Positions 1-15,100 of a stretch of DNA of 64,000 bases are shown piece after piece (position 1 is the first letter of the stretch; the number at the start of each line of letters is the position of its first letter). The position numbers were made by a program, and so were the translations under genes. Origin of the DNA: Gymnogyps californianus. Taxonomy: Eukaryota; Chordata; Aves; Accipitriformes; Cathartidae. The notes under the pieces are model-generated. The model worked only from the letters and a program-made list of their open reading frames with translations. It had not been told where the DNA came from and did not search any database. The DNA lies in NCBI RefSeq assembly GCF_018139145.2, contig NC_059500.1, positions 58,121,580 to 58,185,579 on the forward strand, read 5' to 3'.

Positions 1-3000
1 AGTCCCTCTTAGTCGTTTGTATGTTCCATGTAAATGCACAGAAAAATGTCTAGACACATTTATAAAAAATATTGATTGAATTCTAGCCTGACATGGCTGT
101 AAGTGCTGTGTTTCAATGCCTTTGGAAGCAACTGAGTAACTTTGAGCCTTCAGTCCTTGGGAATGCTGTTTTTCTTGTGCACCATCTGTACACACCTGTC
201 TGTTCTCAGAGTGCAATGCTGGAATAAATGACTGTGCTCTCTAACAGCTGTTTGAATAGTGTCCAATACTGTTTGTGTGCAAAGAAGCCTGAATTGTTGT
301 ACCTTAAATTTAGGGCTAACAGTACTCAGAACCAAAGCTAGTTACAAACCTGCTGCATTTCTGCAAGCCTGCACCCACAAGTTGTCTATAGGTTTTATGA
401 GTCCATCCTCTGAAGTAGGTAGTTCAGAGAAATGACATGGTTAAAAAATAAATTACTCTGTTAAGTTCTGAGAAATTGAGACTCAAAGGGTTTTGAGACT
501 ACTTAGTAAACATATTTGCACATCTTTGTGTTGAACATGCTGGGGAGCAAAGTATAGAGCTATGGGATCTGTTGTCCAGCCAGCATAACTGTCACTCCAA
601 TTTATATTCTCTGGCATGCTTCTGATATTCAGGCTGTTTTTCATAATAAAGTTTGAAATTAACACAAACATATCCCATTCAGAAGGCATGCTTTTAGAAA
701 CAGAACTGGAATTATCTTAAACTATTTCCTTTGAGTCTACTGACAGTGTACCTGCCTTGTCCTGATGGCAGGAGGAAACTGCACTGCATTGGACTTGCTC
801 TGTAAAGTGTGCAATTAACTTTCACCTTTGGATACTGAGAGCCCAATACACTTAATCATGATGACAAACCCTTCTCTGAGAGTGGCTTAGGAGCAATATG
901 AAATTAAGATACTTGCTCACGTAAGTAGATGAGAACCTGTTCCGAAGAGTAATAATTTCAGATGTAGTCAGACAGAAAGTGCTTTTGTAAGTATTTGGAG
1001 AGGATTTAAAGCAGGTAACAGATCTGGCTACTCCAGTGGTTTGACTTGAGTACTGGTCCTTGAGTGTAAGGATAAAGAGTACATACAAAACTGTGCAACA
1101 TCTTATTCTGGCTGACAAAACCCAAAATGGTACCGCTGACTATCTTTTTTAGATCTCCAGTTTTTCATCAGAAATATAGTGCTTTCCTCTTATGGTTTTA
1201 ACTTGCATACAGGTATGATAGATATGACCGATTACACTCGACTCACCCAGGTGGGCATTGGTTACTGCTCCTTCTCCAGCCAGTCAAGCATTCTGTGGGG
1301 AAATTGCTCTTTAATCAAAGACCTGATCTGCCTAGTAAGAACAGAAGTGATTGCTGCACCCAGATTCAGTGAGCACAGGAATTAGACAAAGCCTTTCCTC
1401 TGGTCCTTTGAGAGCCATGCTCCCCTCTCATCTTCTACCACCTTCACAGGTGCGGAGAAGACCTGTTTTTCCACCTTTTTGAGAAGTTAAGGTCTATCTG
1501 ACTGCTTTTAATTCACCATGCGATTTTAGTGCATTGGGTTATAGCCACAAGCAGTGGTCTTCCATTTTAAAAAAGCAGATAGAAAACCAACTCTGAATTT
1601 GTCTGTATTGAAGCATTTTGCTTTGAATAATTTGATGTAAAATACAGGAACCAGTAGGGTTTCCTGGCATTAAAATTATTAATGTTCAGAAATCCTCATT
1701 AACATTTTTGTTAAAAGGCAAACAGTACATTGGTAAGCCTGTTCCACCACTGCATGAAAACGCACCATCACGGCTTGATAGAATAAATTTTTTCTAACAT
1801 TCAAAAACAGAGCTTTAAAAACATCTAAATGTAGAACAGCTTAGCTTGGAGAGCCTTCTTTGTGACTCTCTTTTTAAAAGAAATGTACTGCTAAGGTAGC
1901 ATGCCACCAGCATAGCAAAAACCAAGAGGTGGAACTGAGGACGTTTTTTGTTAGTTGAACATGATACAAAAACCAAAACTTGCTGAAGGCCTCTGTGCTT
2001 TCAGTGACTAAATGTGAAGTGGTGTTAGTAGCCAGTGGGGGACATTGGGCTGCTGGTCCTGTTGCAATGTGGCAGCTTTGCACTTCTGCAGAGTGGTGCT
2101 GTGGTTGATGTGACAGCTTAGCACATGCGAGTTTTCTCTTCTATGTGGGTCTAAAGGCGCAGATAATGACGTCCCTCCACTGCTCTTCTGCTGTCAGAAG
2201 CACAGCTGCAGCAGAGGCGAGAGGTTGAGACCATCTGAATGATGCCTCAGTGACTAGTGTGGACTGACTCGGGGAGGGTGGAGATGGGACAGAGCAGAGC
2301 TGGCTTAGCACCAGCTTTGCTCCGTAACCACCTTCTGCTTCTTGACTAGAGGTCAGGAAAGTGAAGTAGCAGATGACCTAAAAGAAAGTAGAGCACACTG
2401 TACAATACTGTAACATGGGGGAGGCTTTTTTAATGGTAATTGTGTTGGTTTGTTTATGTCATGAAGAGCAGAACCACATGCAAAGTACATAAGTTGGATA
2501 TAAATCATCAAAATTGTGGTTAATTTTAAACAGTCATTATTACTTTAGTGACCAGAGGTAGCAACTTCTGGAAAAAGTTTTGAGTTTTTGGTGTCACATG
2601 AAGATGTACACAGGCAGTGAATATAGTCACAGCATTTCTGGTGTTTTCAGCTATCCCCATTATTTGGGAGGGGAGAAATGGTGGTTTGAGTCTGAAGTGG
2701 GGAAACATCAGTACAGCAAACCTGTGTCTTGCTCCTTTAGGCACCACTGCCTTCAATGAGCAGTGGTCGTTCTTTCTTGGAGTAGCTGTCTCTTAAACTT
2801 CCCAAACTTAAGCAATTAATAAATCCATCATTTGCATAGCTTAGCATGTAAAGTGACTGATTCAGTGTGCAGTTAGCCTTTCTGGTTAGTAAATACTTTA
2901 AATGAGACTCTGCAGTTGTGCAAGATCAGAGGCTTCCAATATACCTTGAAAAGAGTTAGTGTTAGATCTTACCTAAGCTACAAAATAAAAGCAAAAAGGA

Positions 3001-6000
3001 AAATAACGTACGTTAACGTGTCCCATCCTTTTATGTACGGACAATGTTTCTAGTGTCTTTGTCAGCTGTGGAGAGGCATTTTAATCTTCTGCCCCCATAG
3101 TACCCTAGTTCCCAAACTGTGTCAGACTCTGAAACAAAGATTGGCTCTACAAATAAGATCCAATTAGTGACTAAAGAGGAAACATTCTTCTCAGGGTGGA
3201 TAAGTGTCTGGATTCAGTGAAGAACTGGAAACACTTCTGTGATAATTAGCATTATTCCTCAAGACAGTCTGTAATGAGAAATTGTTTCCATAGTCCTTTG
3301 GGTCTCTTTCCATCTATTTCTCTGATTGAAGGGTTGGACGGGGTTGAGTAGAGAAGGCTTATTGTAGTCCCATAGCCCTGCCTTGTGCACAGGGTTAGTG
3401 AAACTGCTGCTAACAGCTGTGGAAACTCTCAGCTGGCAAATGCAGGTAAAGTAACTTGCAGCTCAATGTGCGCTCACATACCTGCTATGCATTGACCATT
3501 AATAAACCAATATGTGCAAGCACATGATCACATAGCTCCAGTTTTTGGGACTGTATAGTTGTATCTGCCTGTTCACTTCTCTAAGATGCTCTTTTTCATT
3601 TAAGTCAATAATGAGATTTTTAGCTGCTCTTCTGTACTGAGCAGCAACTGAACTTGTGTGGACCCCATGGTCCACTAGAACAATAGAAACCTTTGAATTG
3701 CGCATTCTTCCCTAATGTGGCTCTCCCCTCGTTTTGGAAAGTGAGTCACAGGCTAAGCCTGCCATAGTTGCCAGAAAATGATGTAATTTGGATAATGTAA
3801 TATCCCACGTACAAACCAAAGGCTATTTAGAAATCGGGCTGACAAGAACGAAAAGGAAATAGCTGCATATCAGATGCATATCTCAATTTTTAAATCAGTA
3901 TAATTGTGTGTGCGCTTATTAAATACAGAGGTAGTGCAAAAGGCATAAAGAAAAGCTGCAGTGTTCCTTGAACCACGTTTTCAGATGACTGCAGGATGGG
4001 TAATCCTGTTCTCCTGCTGTCTGCCTTGTGCCAGCAGTAGTTCATGCAGCCAAGCTGTGTCAGACCAGGGAATTGGTCTGGTGAAGCACTAACTTATGTA
4101 TCTTGTGGTGTTGCATTAGTTCTCGGCAGGATCAGTTCCCTGGTCCCACTCCCCACAGCCCCTGGGGCACTAGTGTGGCCAAAAACTGGAGGGAAAATGC
4201 AGGCAAGAATGAGCAGCGGAGAATGGGAAGGGAAGGAGGGAAGCATGTTAACTTGTCCCGTGGTCATCTATCTGTACCTTAAAGGAACCCTGAAATAATG
4301 GCCTTAGCCTCACTAGAGTGGCTTGACATAATTTCAGATGCAAATGTCTAATGTATTAACATGAGATGTTTCTTTGTGTCCCCTTACCCATCTTGCCACA
4401 TGGTCCAAAAAGCCGATGTTTGCTGATGGCCCTTGTGCTGTTGGTGGGACCCAGGGAAGGGCTGCCCTGGGGAGTAACTTGCCATCCCAGGACTCCTTTG
4501 CTGCAGTAGCTCAGGGTGGTCTAACCCTGACACACAGCGGATGGGGGTCCTGGCCAGTGCCTGGCACGGGCAGGTGAAGTGCTGTGATCCTGCATCGAAT
4601 AAGGCTGGGACCAAAGTGTTTTCCTTTGTAAAATGGCAAAGGCAAAAGAGGCCAACAGGTAAGATTTGGTAGAAAAATAAACAGTCTTATAAGCTCTTTT
4701 TTTTCCTTCTCCTTTTGTTCTCCTGTCACTGGCAGATGTATCAACTTGAGTTCTGCTGCTTTGAGAACGTACATGGAATTTCATTTGCTACTAACCATCA
4801 CGCTTTCAGATGTCTGACCCTGGCCTGGAAATATAGTATACGGTGTATCTTGAAGATAAATGGACTGAGCAGCATGTTTCTTATTACTTCATCTCTGTCT
4901 CTGTGTTCTGTATTAAAAACTAAACAGTGAATAAAAACTGGCATGTAAACTGACCCACCTGTATTAAGCACAGCACTAAGCAAGATAAGTCTACACCTAC
5001 AGCCGGTGCGCTTCGTTTCCCTGTGTGATATAGTGCTGGCTTTGCCTCCTAGAGCAGTGTGCTTTGCTGCTCCTGCTGCTCCTGGTTATTGCAACCAGAA
5101 TACAAACAGATGTTCCTGGTAAGACTATTAAATACAGCATTGAACTCAAATTCATCATAATTTAAAACTCTTTCTGAAAGAGGTCTTTGCCCTTTGACTG
5201 TCCCTAACTCAGATCATGTCTTGGGCCTGTAACTTAAAAGGAGTTAGAAGGGGTCATTATTTGACTGCCTTCCACTTCTGGAGTGGGATTTCCTATTTAC
5301 GCACTGATGTGACAGGTGCCATCAGAAAAGATTACTCTGCCACCAGCCTGCAACTAGAGAGCATTGAGTATCAGATATTATTCATCCTGATGCAGATAAT
5401 TGTTCTTCAGAGGTCAGAAATGCGTTACCCAAGAGATGTCCACAGTGCACAGTTTTAAATAGGTGTAAAAAACCCAAACAAACCCATAAATCAAATGTGT
5501 TAGGCATTAGGAGAGCAAAATACTGAACTACTTGATACAATTTCTGCAAAACTAAAACGGGTTGCAATGCACTCCTCAGTCATTTGTTTCAAGCCCTGAC
5601 CCTGAGTTGCATCCACATTACTTCAGTATTTCTAGATGTTTTTGAGTGTCAGTAAACACTCTGCTTTCCTTTGACATGTATAGTCTCCTCTCTGAAAACT
5701 CTGGCAGTGCAAACTCACATGTGTTGAACAGAGTTGAAACAATTCCAACACTTAGACTGGAGCTTCACTGTGAGATTTGTGGATCCAAAACTGGGTAACT
5801 GCAAGGCTGTTGGGCAGCCTTATGCATGTGCTTGTAAGCATACATGCTACTAATGGAAGTTACTACAATAATATAAATTTATTTTTAGTCTTGGTAAAAT
5901 AGAAATAGAATGAGTCAAAAATTCTAAAAATAAAAAACCAAACCAACCCAAACTTTTAGCTTTTTGAGAAGATGCAAGATGAAGGCAGTGGCAATTGCTG

Positions 6001-8820
6001 AAAACTAAGAAAACAGATAGGATTAAGATTTGTCATGCAGGTATTTTGTCATAGAAAACTAAGTCACTTTGACAGAGGACCAAGGACAGACTGAAAGACT
6101 TCCTTGAACCAAAGAACTACAATTCTTTACAGGTTAGTTTTTGTTCTTAAATACAGTGCTGCTGTTTCATTTAAATAGCAGAAATGGATACAATACAAAT
6201 AATACAAAAGCAGTGTTTGAGTTCTGGCCACTGTTGAATGGTGGTAATTGGCAATATAAAGACAGTGTTTCAGTTTTGCTCACCATCATTTTCTAATAAA
6301 ATTCCTCAAAGTAAAGGCAGATGTGTGGTTACTGCTATATAGCAATTACTCTAATGTTTGGCGCTGCCCCTTAAGTAAGCAAATATCTTCATTTTAATTT
6401 AAAAAAAAGTGCATGTAATGTTTATGTTTGATTAGGAGCCCCGTAGAAATGCTGCAAAAATTTGCATATAGGAAGGTCTAATTAACTGTAAAATTGTTTA
6501 AAAATGCAATGCATTAAAAAAAACCTGAAAACTTTCTGAAAAAACCTAAGTTTAGTTTCCCTCTAAATCTAGTGTTTCCTTGACCCTGTTTCTTGCTCCA
6601 CACAGTTGGTGTTTCTCTGTTCAGTTGTGGTAAATACTTCAGCCTGAGATGTGTGCTTGTCGTACAGTGCTGTGGTAGCAGGAGGGTATTTTTTTCAAAG
6701 CAAGCCAGAATGGAGCAGAGAGGCAGTGTTTATGTAAAGTAAGCTGTGTGAAAGAAGTGTGCTATAATTCAAGAATAATATATATATTTATAAATGTAGA
6801 ATTAAGTTACTCAGGACTTTGCTAACAAGCTATTCGTATCTTAAGACTACATCTGCCACCAGAGTGGTATTGAAAAGAACAGCTTATCTTTCATTTAACA
6901 CGTTTGTAGGAGAATCAATTGGCAAGGAAAACCTTATTTCTGAAGGATAAATGCTTACGCTCTTTCCCTGGCCAGCCACACTGAACACAAAGCACTTTTG
7001 TGCAGATATCTAGAAAAGAATAATTTCCAGCTCTTTGAGCGAGTGGTATATCTTTGAGTTAGGACATTACGCTGTGTGTATGCTGGGCACATTCTGCTAT
7101 TTTTCAGTAGAGCTAAGAGAAGTAAAGACTATGTAGTTGCAGTGATCAGTTGATGGACGAAAGAATTAGTCTGGGATTTCTCTCATTGCCAGGTTCACTG
7201 TCTGTTACTGTGCATTAACATAATTTATGCTTGTTGAATAACAGCATAAGCTCTAACAGTATGAGTAGAAAAACAATTGCTGTTAAATACTTTGGTTTCC
7301 AGTAGCTATCAAGTGAGTTCATCAAACTTGCTGCTCAGGCAGGAGCTGTGTACATCTCATCCAGCCTACTTATTTCCCATCCCCGTTTGGTTCTTTAGGC
7401 TGGGTGTATGTTTTGTTTTACTTTCATATGCTTCTCCTGCCCCCCACCTTAAACTGTCACCTTGATGTGCTTGCAGACTGCCTGCTCCTCACAGCAGTGC
7501 CCAGCAGAGGTATAGTATGAGTGACAGATGTTGGTCAGATGTTGAGTCACTGGGTGGGCAACACTTGGGTTTTTGCTCAGCTCTTGAATGCCCTTTGCCC
7601 AGCCACTTGCTCTGCTTGACTATCATGCCTCAGATGCTTGTCTTGTATGTTGGCATCAAAATTCCTCAAACGCCTATATGTGTATATCTATAAACATCTT
7701 TCCCAACTAGATACTGGATTTTCAGGTTACCTTAAAGAATTTGGTAATGCTGGTTTTGGTTTCTTCTGTATGAATGCCTATTAGTTCCCTTCATGAGCAG
7801 CCTACTTCTGACAGATCCATAACAGCTGAAATGTGGGTTTGATTTTTTTTTTTTAGATGAAGCTTTCAGCATGCTACTGCATTGGTCTCAGTAGGGCTTA
7901 AGCTATATGCAGTGTTGAGGCGGGGTGGTATGAGGAAGGACACATGCAGGTATCTTCTGAACACAGTTTTTGAATTTCAAGGGACTGGACGTTTGACACT
8001 AGGACAAACCCACAGTCCTCTGATAGCAAATATGTTGAAAGTAGCTGAATGCTTAATTGTAAGCTTGGATTCTGTTGCAAAGGTTTGGTTTGTTTGAGAA
8101 TGTGATGCCATGGGAGATAGGGTCACTTTGCCTGGGGGCGATATATGACTTGGCAACCAGATGGAGATCTGCTTTTCCACTTTGGAGAAATTCCCCTTAC
8201 TGTAGTGTGGTGATGAAAACACACCACCAATCTAGGCAACTTGGAAAAGTCTGTCTCCAGAAATGCCTCCTGCATGTAAGCTGGTACTAGAAGCAGCTGA
8301 AGTTTTAGTGGCTGACTCTGTTATGAGGGACCAAGAATGGCAAGAAGACCATGCTCATTCCCTTTTTTCCATTTGAAGTAGAGGAAAGTTGTTGTGAGAG
8401 TCTTCAGGGGTTTTTGCAGCCTAGTGAGAAAAAACAACTTGCATCTCTGCACAGGAAAAATCTGCATCTGTGGACATGGGACTTCAGCTGGGCTTCTCAT
8501 TTCATTGCAAGAACATTTGTACTACTGAGAGGCAGTTTTAGAGTGTAATGCTCATGTTCAAAATTAGGAGCAACTGGGCTGTTAAGTTTCTTTGAATATA
8601 CATATTAGTTTTCCTGAGGAGGAAGAGAGCAGTATGGAGACATTTTGATTATGTTGCATCTTCATATGGAAAGCTGAAGTAAAATATGCTGTTTAAGGAT
8701 TTGGCTGGGTATCAAAGGAAGTGTGCAGAAGTTCTGCAAGACATACTTTTTAAAAAGATTAAGGCAAATGTCTAAGAACGAAGGCGCTCTGTGTCAGTTA
8801 GAACTGTGTATTCCTTAGTT

Positions 8821-9398
8821 TCAAGTTCTATCTGTTAGCGTAATTGTACACATACTCCAATGCTCTCTTTCGGGCTCTCCCTCTTTTTTTTGTAAGAATT
8901 TCTTGAGCAATTTTAGGTTCAATACTTCAGCAAAATCTGCTGTGACCATAAGCAACTTCCCTCCCTTGGTCAAGCACCGCTTCCAGTGCTCATGTCCAGA
9001 CTCCTGATAATACCAGTTGAGTTGATCTGCCCGTATGGATCTTGTGCATTCCTTATAGTTGTGAAAATCTTCCTCTTGCTGGGGTACTGCTGCATCTTGT
9101 TCTTGACCTGGGCTAAGGTACACCACACCTCCACACCCCCTTTCAGACCTCTGTCAACATTGTCTACTGGGCTTTCTCTTCCCCCACTGTAAATCTTGCT
9201 CTCCTGGCGTCCATCCTGCTGGTCCCCCTTATCTGGCTGCTGCTGTGGTCGGCTCTTCCTGCCCATTTCTCTTGTTGACAGGAACCGTGTGGCATGGTGA
9301 CAGTTGCGCTCCTCTTCCTCTCCCCTGTGGCAGTTGCTTTCCCAGCATTGGTGGATGACTAGCATCTCCATGCTCTCCATTGCCGCCTTGCCTGCCAC
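8821..9398 (-). other. Unassigned overlapping open frames, possible old retrocopy or repeat
   Basis: Two overlapping - strand frames, 142 codons (9398-8970) and 101 codons (9126-8821), in a locally GC-richer island of otherwise AT-rich intronic DNA. The first has a Gln/Arg/Asp-rich stretch (GRKSRPQQQPDKGDQQDGRQ); the second ends in Lys-rich helix-like sequence. Neither resembles a domain I know. The handover between frames would fit a frameshifted pseudogene, but no parent gene is recognised and chance is possible. Confidence 0.2.
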
Positions 9399-12175
9399 TG
9401 AGCAGGCTGGTCAATTCATTATTTGTATTGTTTTTTTAATATTCTTAGCTAAGCTTTCAGCATGCTGCAGGAGAGATTGCCGTGAAAGCTAGTAGGATCT
9501 CCGTGGCCCTCTTTTACAGGAGGACTTGTACTGCCCGCAATAGTCAGGCTCTGCAGGCTACAACTACCAGTAGCTCAAAATACACAAGCCCTCCTAAACC
9601 ATACAAAAACATGGCCTACAAGTGATAGGGAAAAGTGGGGATCCAGTTTTAGGGTTGTGCGGCTTCTGTCTGTAACTGCAGCAGCATCTTCCCAGCCTCC
9701 ATGACCAGCACTGTGCAGGCGTTGTACGCACTTGGGATAAAGTGCAGAGAAATGGGAAGAGAAAAAGGAGGGGCAAATTCGCAGGTCAAAATAACAACCT
9801 AAGTTGCTTAGGTCTCAGTGTAGGGCTGAGAGTTAACAAGCTGTGATAGTTTGCTGATTAACTTGATAGAAGTATCTAGGTCACTAGTAGGCTTGGCAGC
9901 GAGGTAAATTGACTTAAAATATTTCTTGGTTCAAGTTCATGGGTGTAGGGGATTTTTTTGCTGTGTTAAATTGTTGGCTAACTGTGGATCAGAGACCCTG
10001 AGTTAACTGCTGTTTATTAAGAAAATCAAGAGTGCTCCTGTAAAGCATTTTAATGTTTGTTCTCTCTTGTCCTATTAATTTCCACTTCAGTAAACACAGT
10101 TGTACTAAGTATCTTTGGAGGACTCTCAGTATAATAGTAACGTGTCATCTTTTTAATGTGAAATTGCATGGCAGCCCCTTAAGCCTTTTTAAGATAGAGT
10201 AATTTTTTTGCAGCAATAGTAAAGTAAGCTTTACCAGCCTAAGAATTACTTTCCTAATGAAAGGGGACTGATCAGGATGCCTGGGTGCCTGTCTTGTGTT
10301 TCACTTTGGTGATTTCAAAATAAAAATGACTGGTGCTACTTCCGTCTTCTAATACAGAGGTTTTTACGTTAATTCCTGAGCCTGAAGGCACTTGGAGATC
10401 GTGGGGGAGGTGGTACAGCATTATTTCCAAATAGGGCACTGTGTCGGTTAAAGCAGTTTGCACCAGCTTTTTTTCCATTGAGCTTCTCTGTAGTTTTTGT
10501 TTTTCAGAGAAACAACTTCTATAGAAATCAATGAGCAAACCATTCTCTAGGCTTCGTGCACCTAAAGGTTTGCTAGAGGGTTAAAGCAAGCTGAAATCTC
10601 CCTGGAAACACAGTTGCTGTAGTACATAAGCTCTATAACTAGTTTGAAATAGTCTCTAAAACCTGTCCAGTTTTTCCTTCTGATTTTAAATTTCTTCCAT
10701 TTTTATTTCCTCTTCATGCATGAACAACGAAACAAAGGAGCACTTTGTTTTACATTTGCCACTTTGTGTAAACCACTGAGGTTTCCCATAAGTAGTCTTA
10801 AACATCCAAAAATGGGTTTAATAAGACTTTTCATGCACATGGCATCTCGTGTTTAAACGAGGTGACCGGTAATGGCTATAGCATTCTGGCTGGGGTTGTG
10901 CAGCTGCTGTGTGCAACGCTGTTGGCTTGGGGTACCACTGGCAAGGAGTCGCTTTTCTGCTGGTGGTTGACGTGATGACGCTGAATATCCAGAGGCATTC
11001 ACAGCTTGCCCTGACTGGCAGCCACAGTGGGAAAGGTGTCACAAGGCAGCAGCGCCTGGGTCAGCCGTGGAGGAGCGGTGGTTGTGTTACAGGGTACATT
11101 AGCCAGAGCATGTGGGTTGGCTGGGGGGAATCAGCCAACGACATAGATGCTGATAGGTGGTTTGCCCTTTCAAATTATTGAAAAACAGGGGTGGTTTTTT
11201 TTGGCTGGATAGAAGAAAATATTTTTATGCACTGATACTTTAAGTCATGTGGTGGTAGGGTTCTTGGTTGATGCTAGGTACCATAAGCCAGACTTGATAT
11301 ACCATTGACCTGTTTGTTGCCTTTAAATCAAGTGATGTCCTGGTACCTCACTTTTGCCAGTGCCTAATATCTTGTCAGGTGACAGGCAGGCTTAGCTGAT
11401 TAAGTATTTCTTGAACCTTTCTTACTGTCTTGTGTAACCTGAATACTAGGGCATAGACGGTAGGCTTTTTTCACTTGGTGATTACTCAGAATGACAGGGA
11501 TATTTCACAGCTTGTTCTTAGAGATGAGATTGTCTTGTGTGCACAGATGTTGGGAATGGTGATCTCAAAACCCTTAAATTGAAGTGCTGTCACCAGACAC
11601 TGGGTATTTGTTGCATGAGATACTATTAATTGCACCGTTAAATTTTTACCATAGTGATCACAATCAGTTTTTTCTTCCTAGCTTCGTCTTTGAATTACAG
11701 CTCCACTTTCACTCTGTCCTATTGCTACCTAAGTGCATTAATATAAGCTGTTCCAAGGGAAGATTTTTGAGTTTTGCAGCTAAATCAGCTTGTTCTAACA
11801 CTTAGCTTCTCAGGTCCATTTTCTTAAAGGAATGGTTTTATTCCTGACTCTTAAATACTGTCTAGAAAGATGTTTTTGAGATGCCTGTGAGTATTTCATG
11901 CAGCTTTTAGTCATATGTCCTCAATAAAAATTCCAACTTGCACTGACAAAATTGTAGCCAGGTCTTCACCAAGAGCTCATATCTACATATCGTATAGAAA
12001 TTTTGGATATTGCCCTTAGTGTAAATTGATGTCAACTGGCTGCCTCAGCTCTCTGTAGAAAACACTATGTAGTTTTAAAACTGGGATGATGATATGGTCC
12101 TGGAGGATCCAAAGCTTTGTTCAACAATTCTTAGTTTGTTCTGACGATAAAGGTCAAGCTGCAGAGCATTTGTGA

Positions 12176-12194
12176 TTTTTTTTTTTTTTTTTTT
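12176..12194. repeat. Poly(T) tract, 19 bases
   Basis: Uninterrupted run of 19 T, the longest homopolymer in the window. It could be the remnant tail of a - strand retroposon or simple slippage. No recognisable element is attached. Confidence 0.9.
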
Positions 12195-15100
12195 GCTGCT
12201 TTCTGTTATAGAAAGGCTGCTTATTCTCACCAGTATAAAGTAATACCATGAATTTCTTGGGTTTTTATTTCTTTGTGGATTATTAAATGCTGTTATGCTG
12301 CTGCCTATGTTTTTCTCATCTACTGCAGGCCTGATTTGTACGCATATGCTTCTCAAAATTTTACAGATTGTTATTGAATAGGGGAGTTATACTTAGGGGA
12401 GTACTGTCCCTCCAGCCACTGAAATGGAGAGCATAACCATAGGAAGAAGAAAACAGAAAAAGGTAACTGTAGGTGCTGTGCATGGAGTTCCTTACCTAAA
12501 TGCCTTGGTTTTAACTTTGTTCCTCTGTCTTGTGTTTCTTTTTGACATGGGACAAAGTTTAAACTTTGCAAAATCCCTCTTGTTGCTGTTTTGCAGTGTT
12601 TACATAACACTAAATGCTTTTAACAACAGTTCAGCCTTTCACAACCTGGCTCTTTCAGTCTTTTCACTTCTTTAACATCTTGTTCTCTCATCCGTGTCCT
12701 TTAATTCTTACTTGGCTGCTGTCCTGCACCTTTCTTTAAGAGTCCCAGCTGCCTGTCTAGTAGATGTACTTCTTGGATCCTTTTTGTGGTTTCTGTACCT
12801 GCATACTTGCTGCTAGTTGCTTTTACAAAAGTAACCTTTGTCAGATGTTAGTAAAATATAAATACCTGAATCTGATCCAGTGGATGTGAACTGGTCAAGG
12901 AGTCAAAACAGCACCCTGCATCCTGCCACGCTTGAGTTTGTTTTCTTGCTCTGCCATAGGTCTTCTGTGTGGCCTCGACACACACTTTAGTCTGCACCTC
13001 CTTTGGGGGTTTCTGCTGACCCAGCTGTATCAGTTGCCAAGTAAATACGCAGGTCTGCAGGTGGAGCTGTGTCTTACTGTTGCTGGTCTTGAATAATGGA
13101 CTTGGCTTTAACATCCGTACAACATACAAGCTTTCATGCTGAATCTACACTAGAGGTACTTCCCTTGGTCACTTTTCTACCCTAGAAAAGTGTATCGATT
13201 ATAGACATGATGGTAATGTTTATGCCTGTCATCTTGCCTGTGAAGAAAGGTAATAGCATATCCCTCTGGACAGCTGAGGACTAATACTTGCATGGAAGGC
13301 ACTGTGCAGTAGTAATGGGCAAACACATAAAATACCAGATTTTGATGTAAAAATGACTGTGTTGTTTTGATGTTTCTTTAGCTGTCCTTCCATGTGTGGC
13401 TAGCTTGACAGCTGCTAGAAATAGCACATCTGGTGATGCACTGGAGTTTGGGAGACAGTGAACAAAAGATGCAGGTTCCCTGATGGGCAAGTTTGGTTTA
13501 GTTTTAGTAGTAGCTTCATCAAAGTCACTGTTGGATAGATCACTTTGTAGAGACTACTGCTCTCTTTTCTATGGATTTGGAGAGTAATTACTGCCATGAC
13601 AGCGTGTAGACTTTGGGTTAAAGACTTACTGTAACTGTGACTAAGATTAGTAGGGCTACTGTGTGATGAAAGTATGAAGGTTGTCTGAGGGACCTATTAT
13701 TGGCTATTTTACTGTAATATTTTTGTAGCTTGCAAGGGGCACGTATCTTCTGCTACTTTTCTGCTCAAGTGGGTTCCTTGGAGGACTATTAGATTGTGCC
13801 AGGCCAGAACCCTTTAAATTGGTAAATCTGAAATACCATACACTGGGTTTTTTGAGAGGGTGCCTTCAACTGTCTTACCATACTGCAGCTGCAGAAGACA
13901 TAATAGAGCAAAGCAAACTGCAGTAGCGTGTAGCAAGGCAGTATAATGTGCAAGTCTAAACTATGGTCTTGGAGTCTGCAGTCACAGTGTTTTTCTAAAG
14001 CAAACATTGTGTGTTTGGGGGAATAACTTGTTTTGCAACATTTCCACACCAACAAATGCTGTACTGCATAAAAATGCTTTTATTGCTGTGTCTCCTTCTG
14101 TTTATGAAATCAATGTCTATACAGACTGGCAAAATACTAAGTTTAGATAAATTCACATGCCAAATTCGGCTTCCCTCCTTTTCAGATAAAAGCATTATTT
14201 GATTTGTAGTGTGGGAGGGAGACCCTTTGTGTTTGCATGCGGGACTTGCTATGGAGTTCGTTTCTGCACTACCTAAAATATCATTAGTGGTTTGAGTCTG
14301 TCATCTGTCTGAAATTATGCTTTCCAGGGGCCACTGAGCCACCACTGCCAGACTAACACAGGAAAGACTTGCATTTCTGCCGCTTTGGTCTCTGCTGCCT
14401 GTTGGAGTGAAGGCTGTTAAAACAGGTCTAGACTCTGCAACTGGATAAGCATGTCAATCTGAGTCGTGTTAACTTAATCGCACAGACTTTGCAAGGTTTT
14501 TAGGAGAGGACTGCTCTGTTTCATCCTTTTTCCCCTTTTCATCCAAATGAAAAACCAATTCCTCCTGTAAAAAGGGATACTTTAGACCATACCTTCCCCA
14601 GATACTTTTTTCCCCTGAGAAGTTTGAACAGTGACTTAGTATTTCTACCTCATTTGCTCAGGTAACCTGTTGGGTACTGTTCTTTCTGTTGAGAAGAATT
14701 AGGTGAGGTTTCTTTGGGAGAAATACTCGCTGTGGCTATTCAGCCTCCACCAGCATGGCGAGGTCCCTTCCCCGTACCACTTTCTCTCCTGCCTCTTCAG
14801 CATTTGTCCCCGGTCCCTGGCAGCTTGGAGCCAGGCCAAGAGCAGGAGGATAAGATGAGGCATCCCTGTGACCATCAACTTGGTCTTTGTTAGCATTGGC
14901 CCCTGCTCAGCATGTTATCTTGCAGAGCAGTCGTCTAGTTTGTGGTTGATACCCGGTGCTAAATCTTAATGTCTCTGCAAACAGAGAAGACAGCAAAACA
15001 AAGCCTTTCCAATTGCAAAGATTGGGGGCTGTAAGGAAACACAGGTGCGTGTGCTGCTGTTGCCTGTTGGGGTGTTACTGGAGAGTCTCTAACTGGTTTT

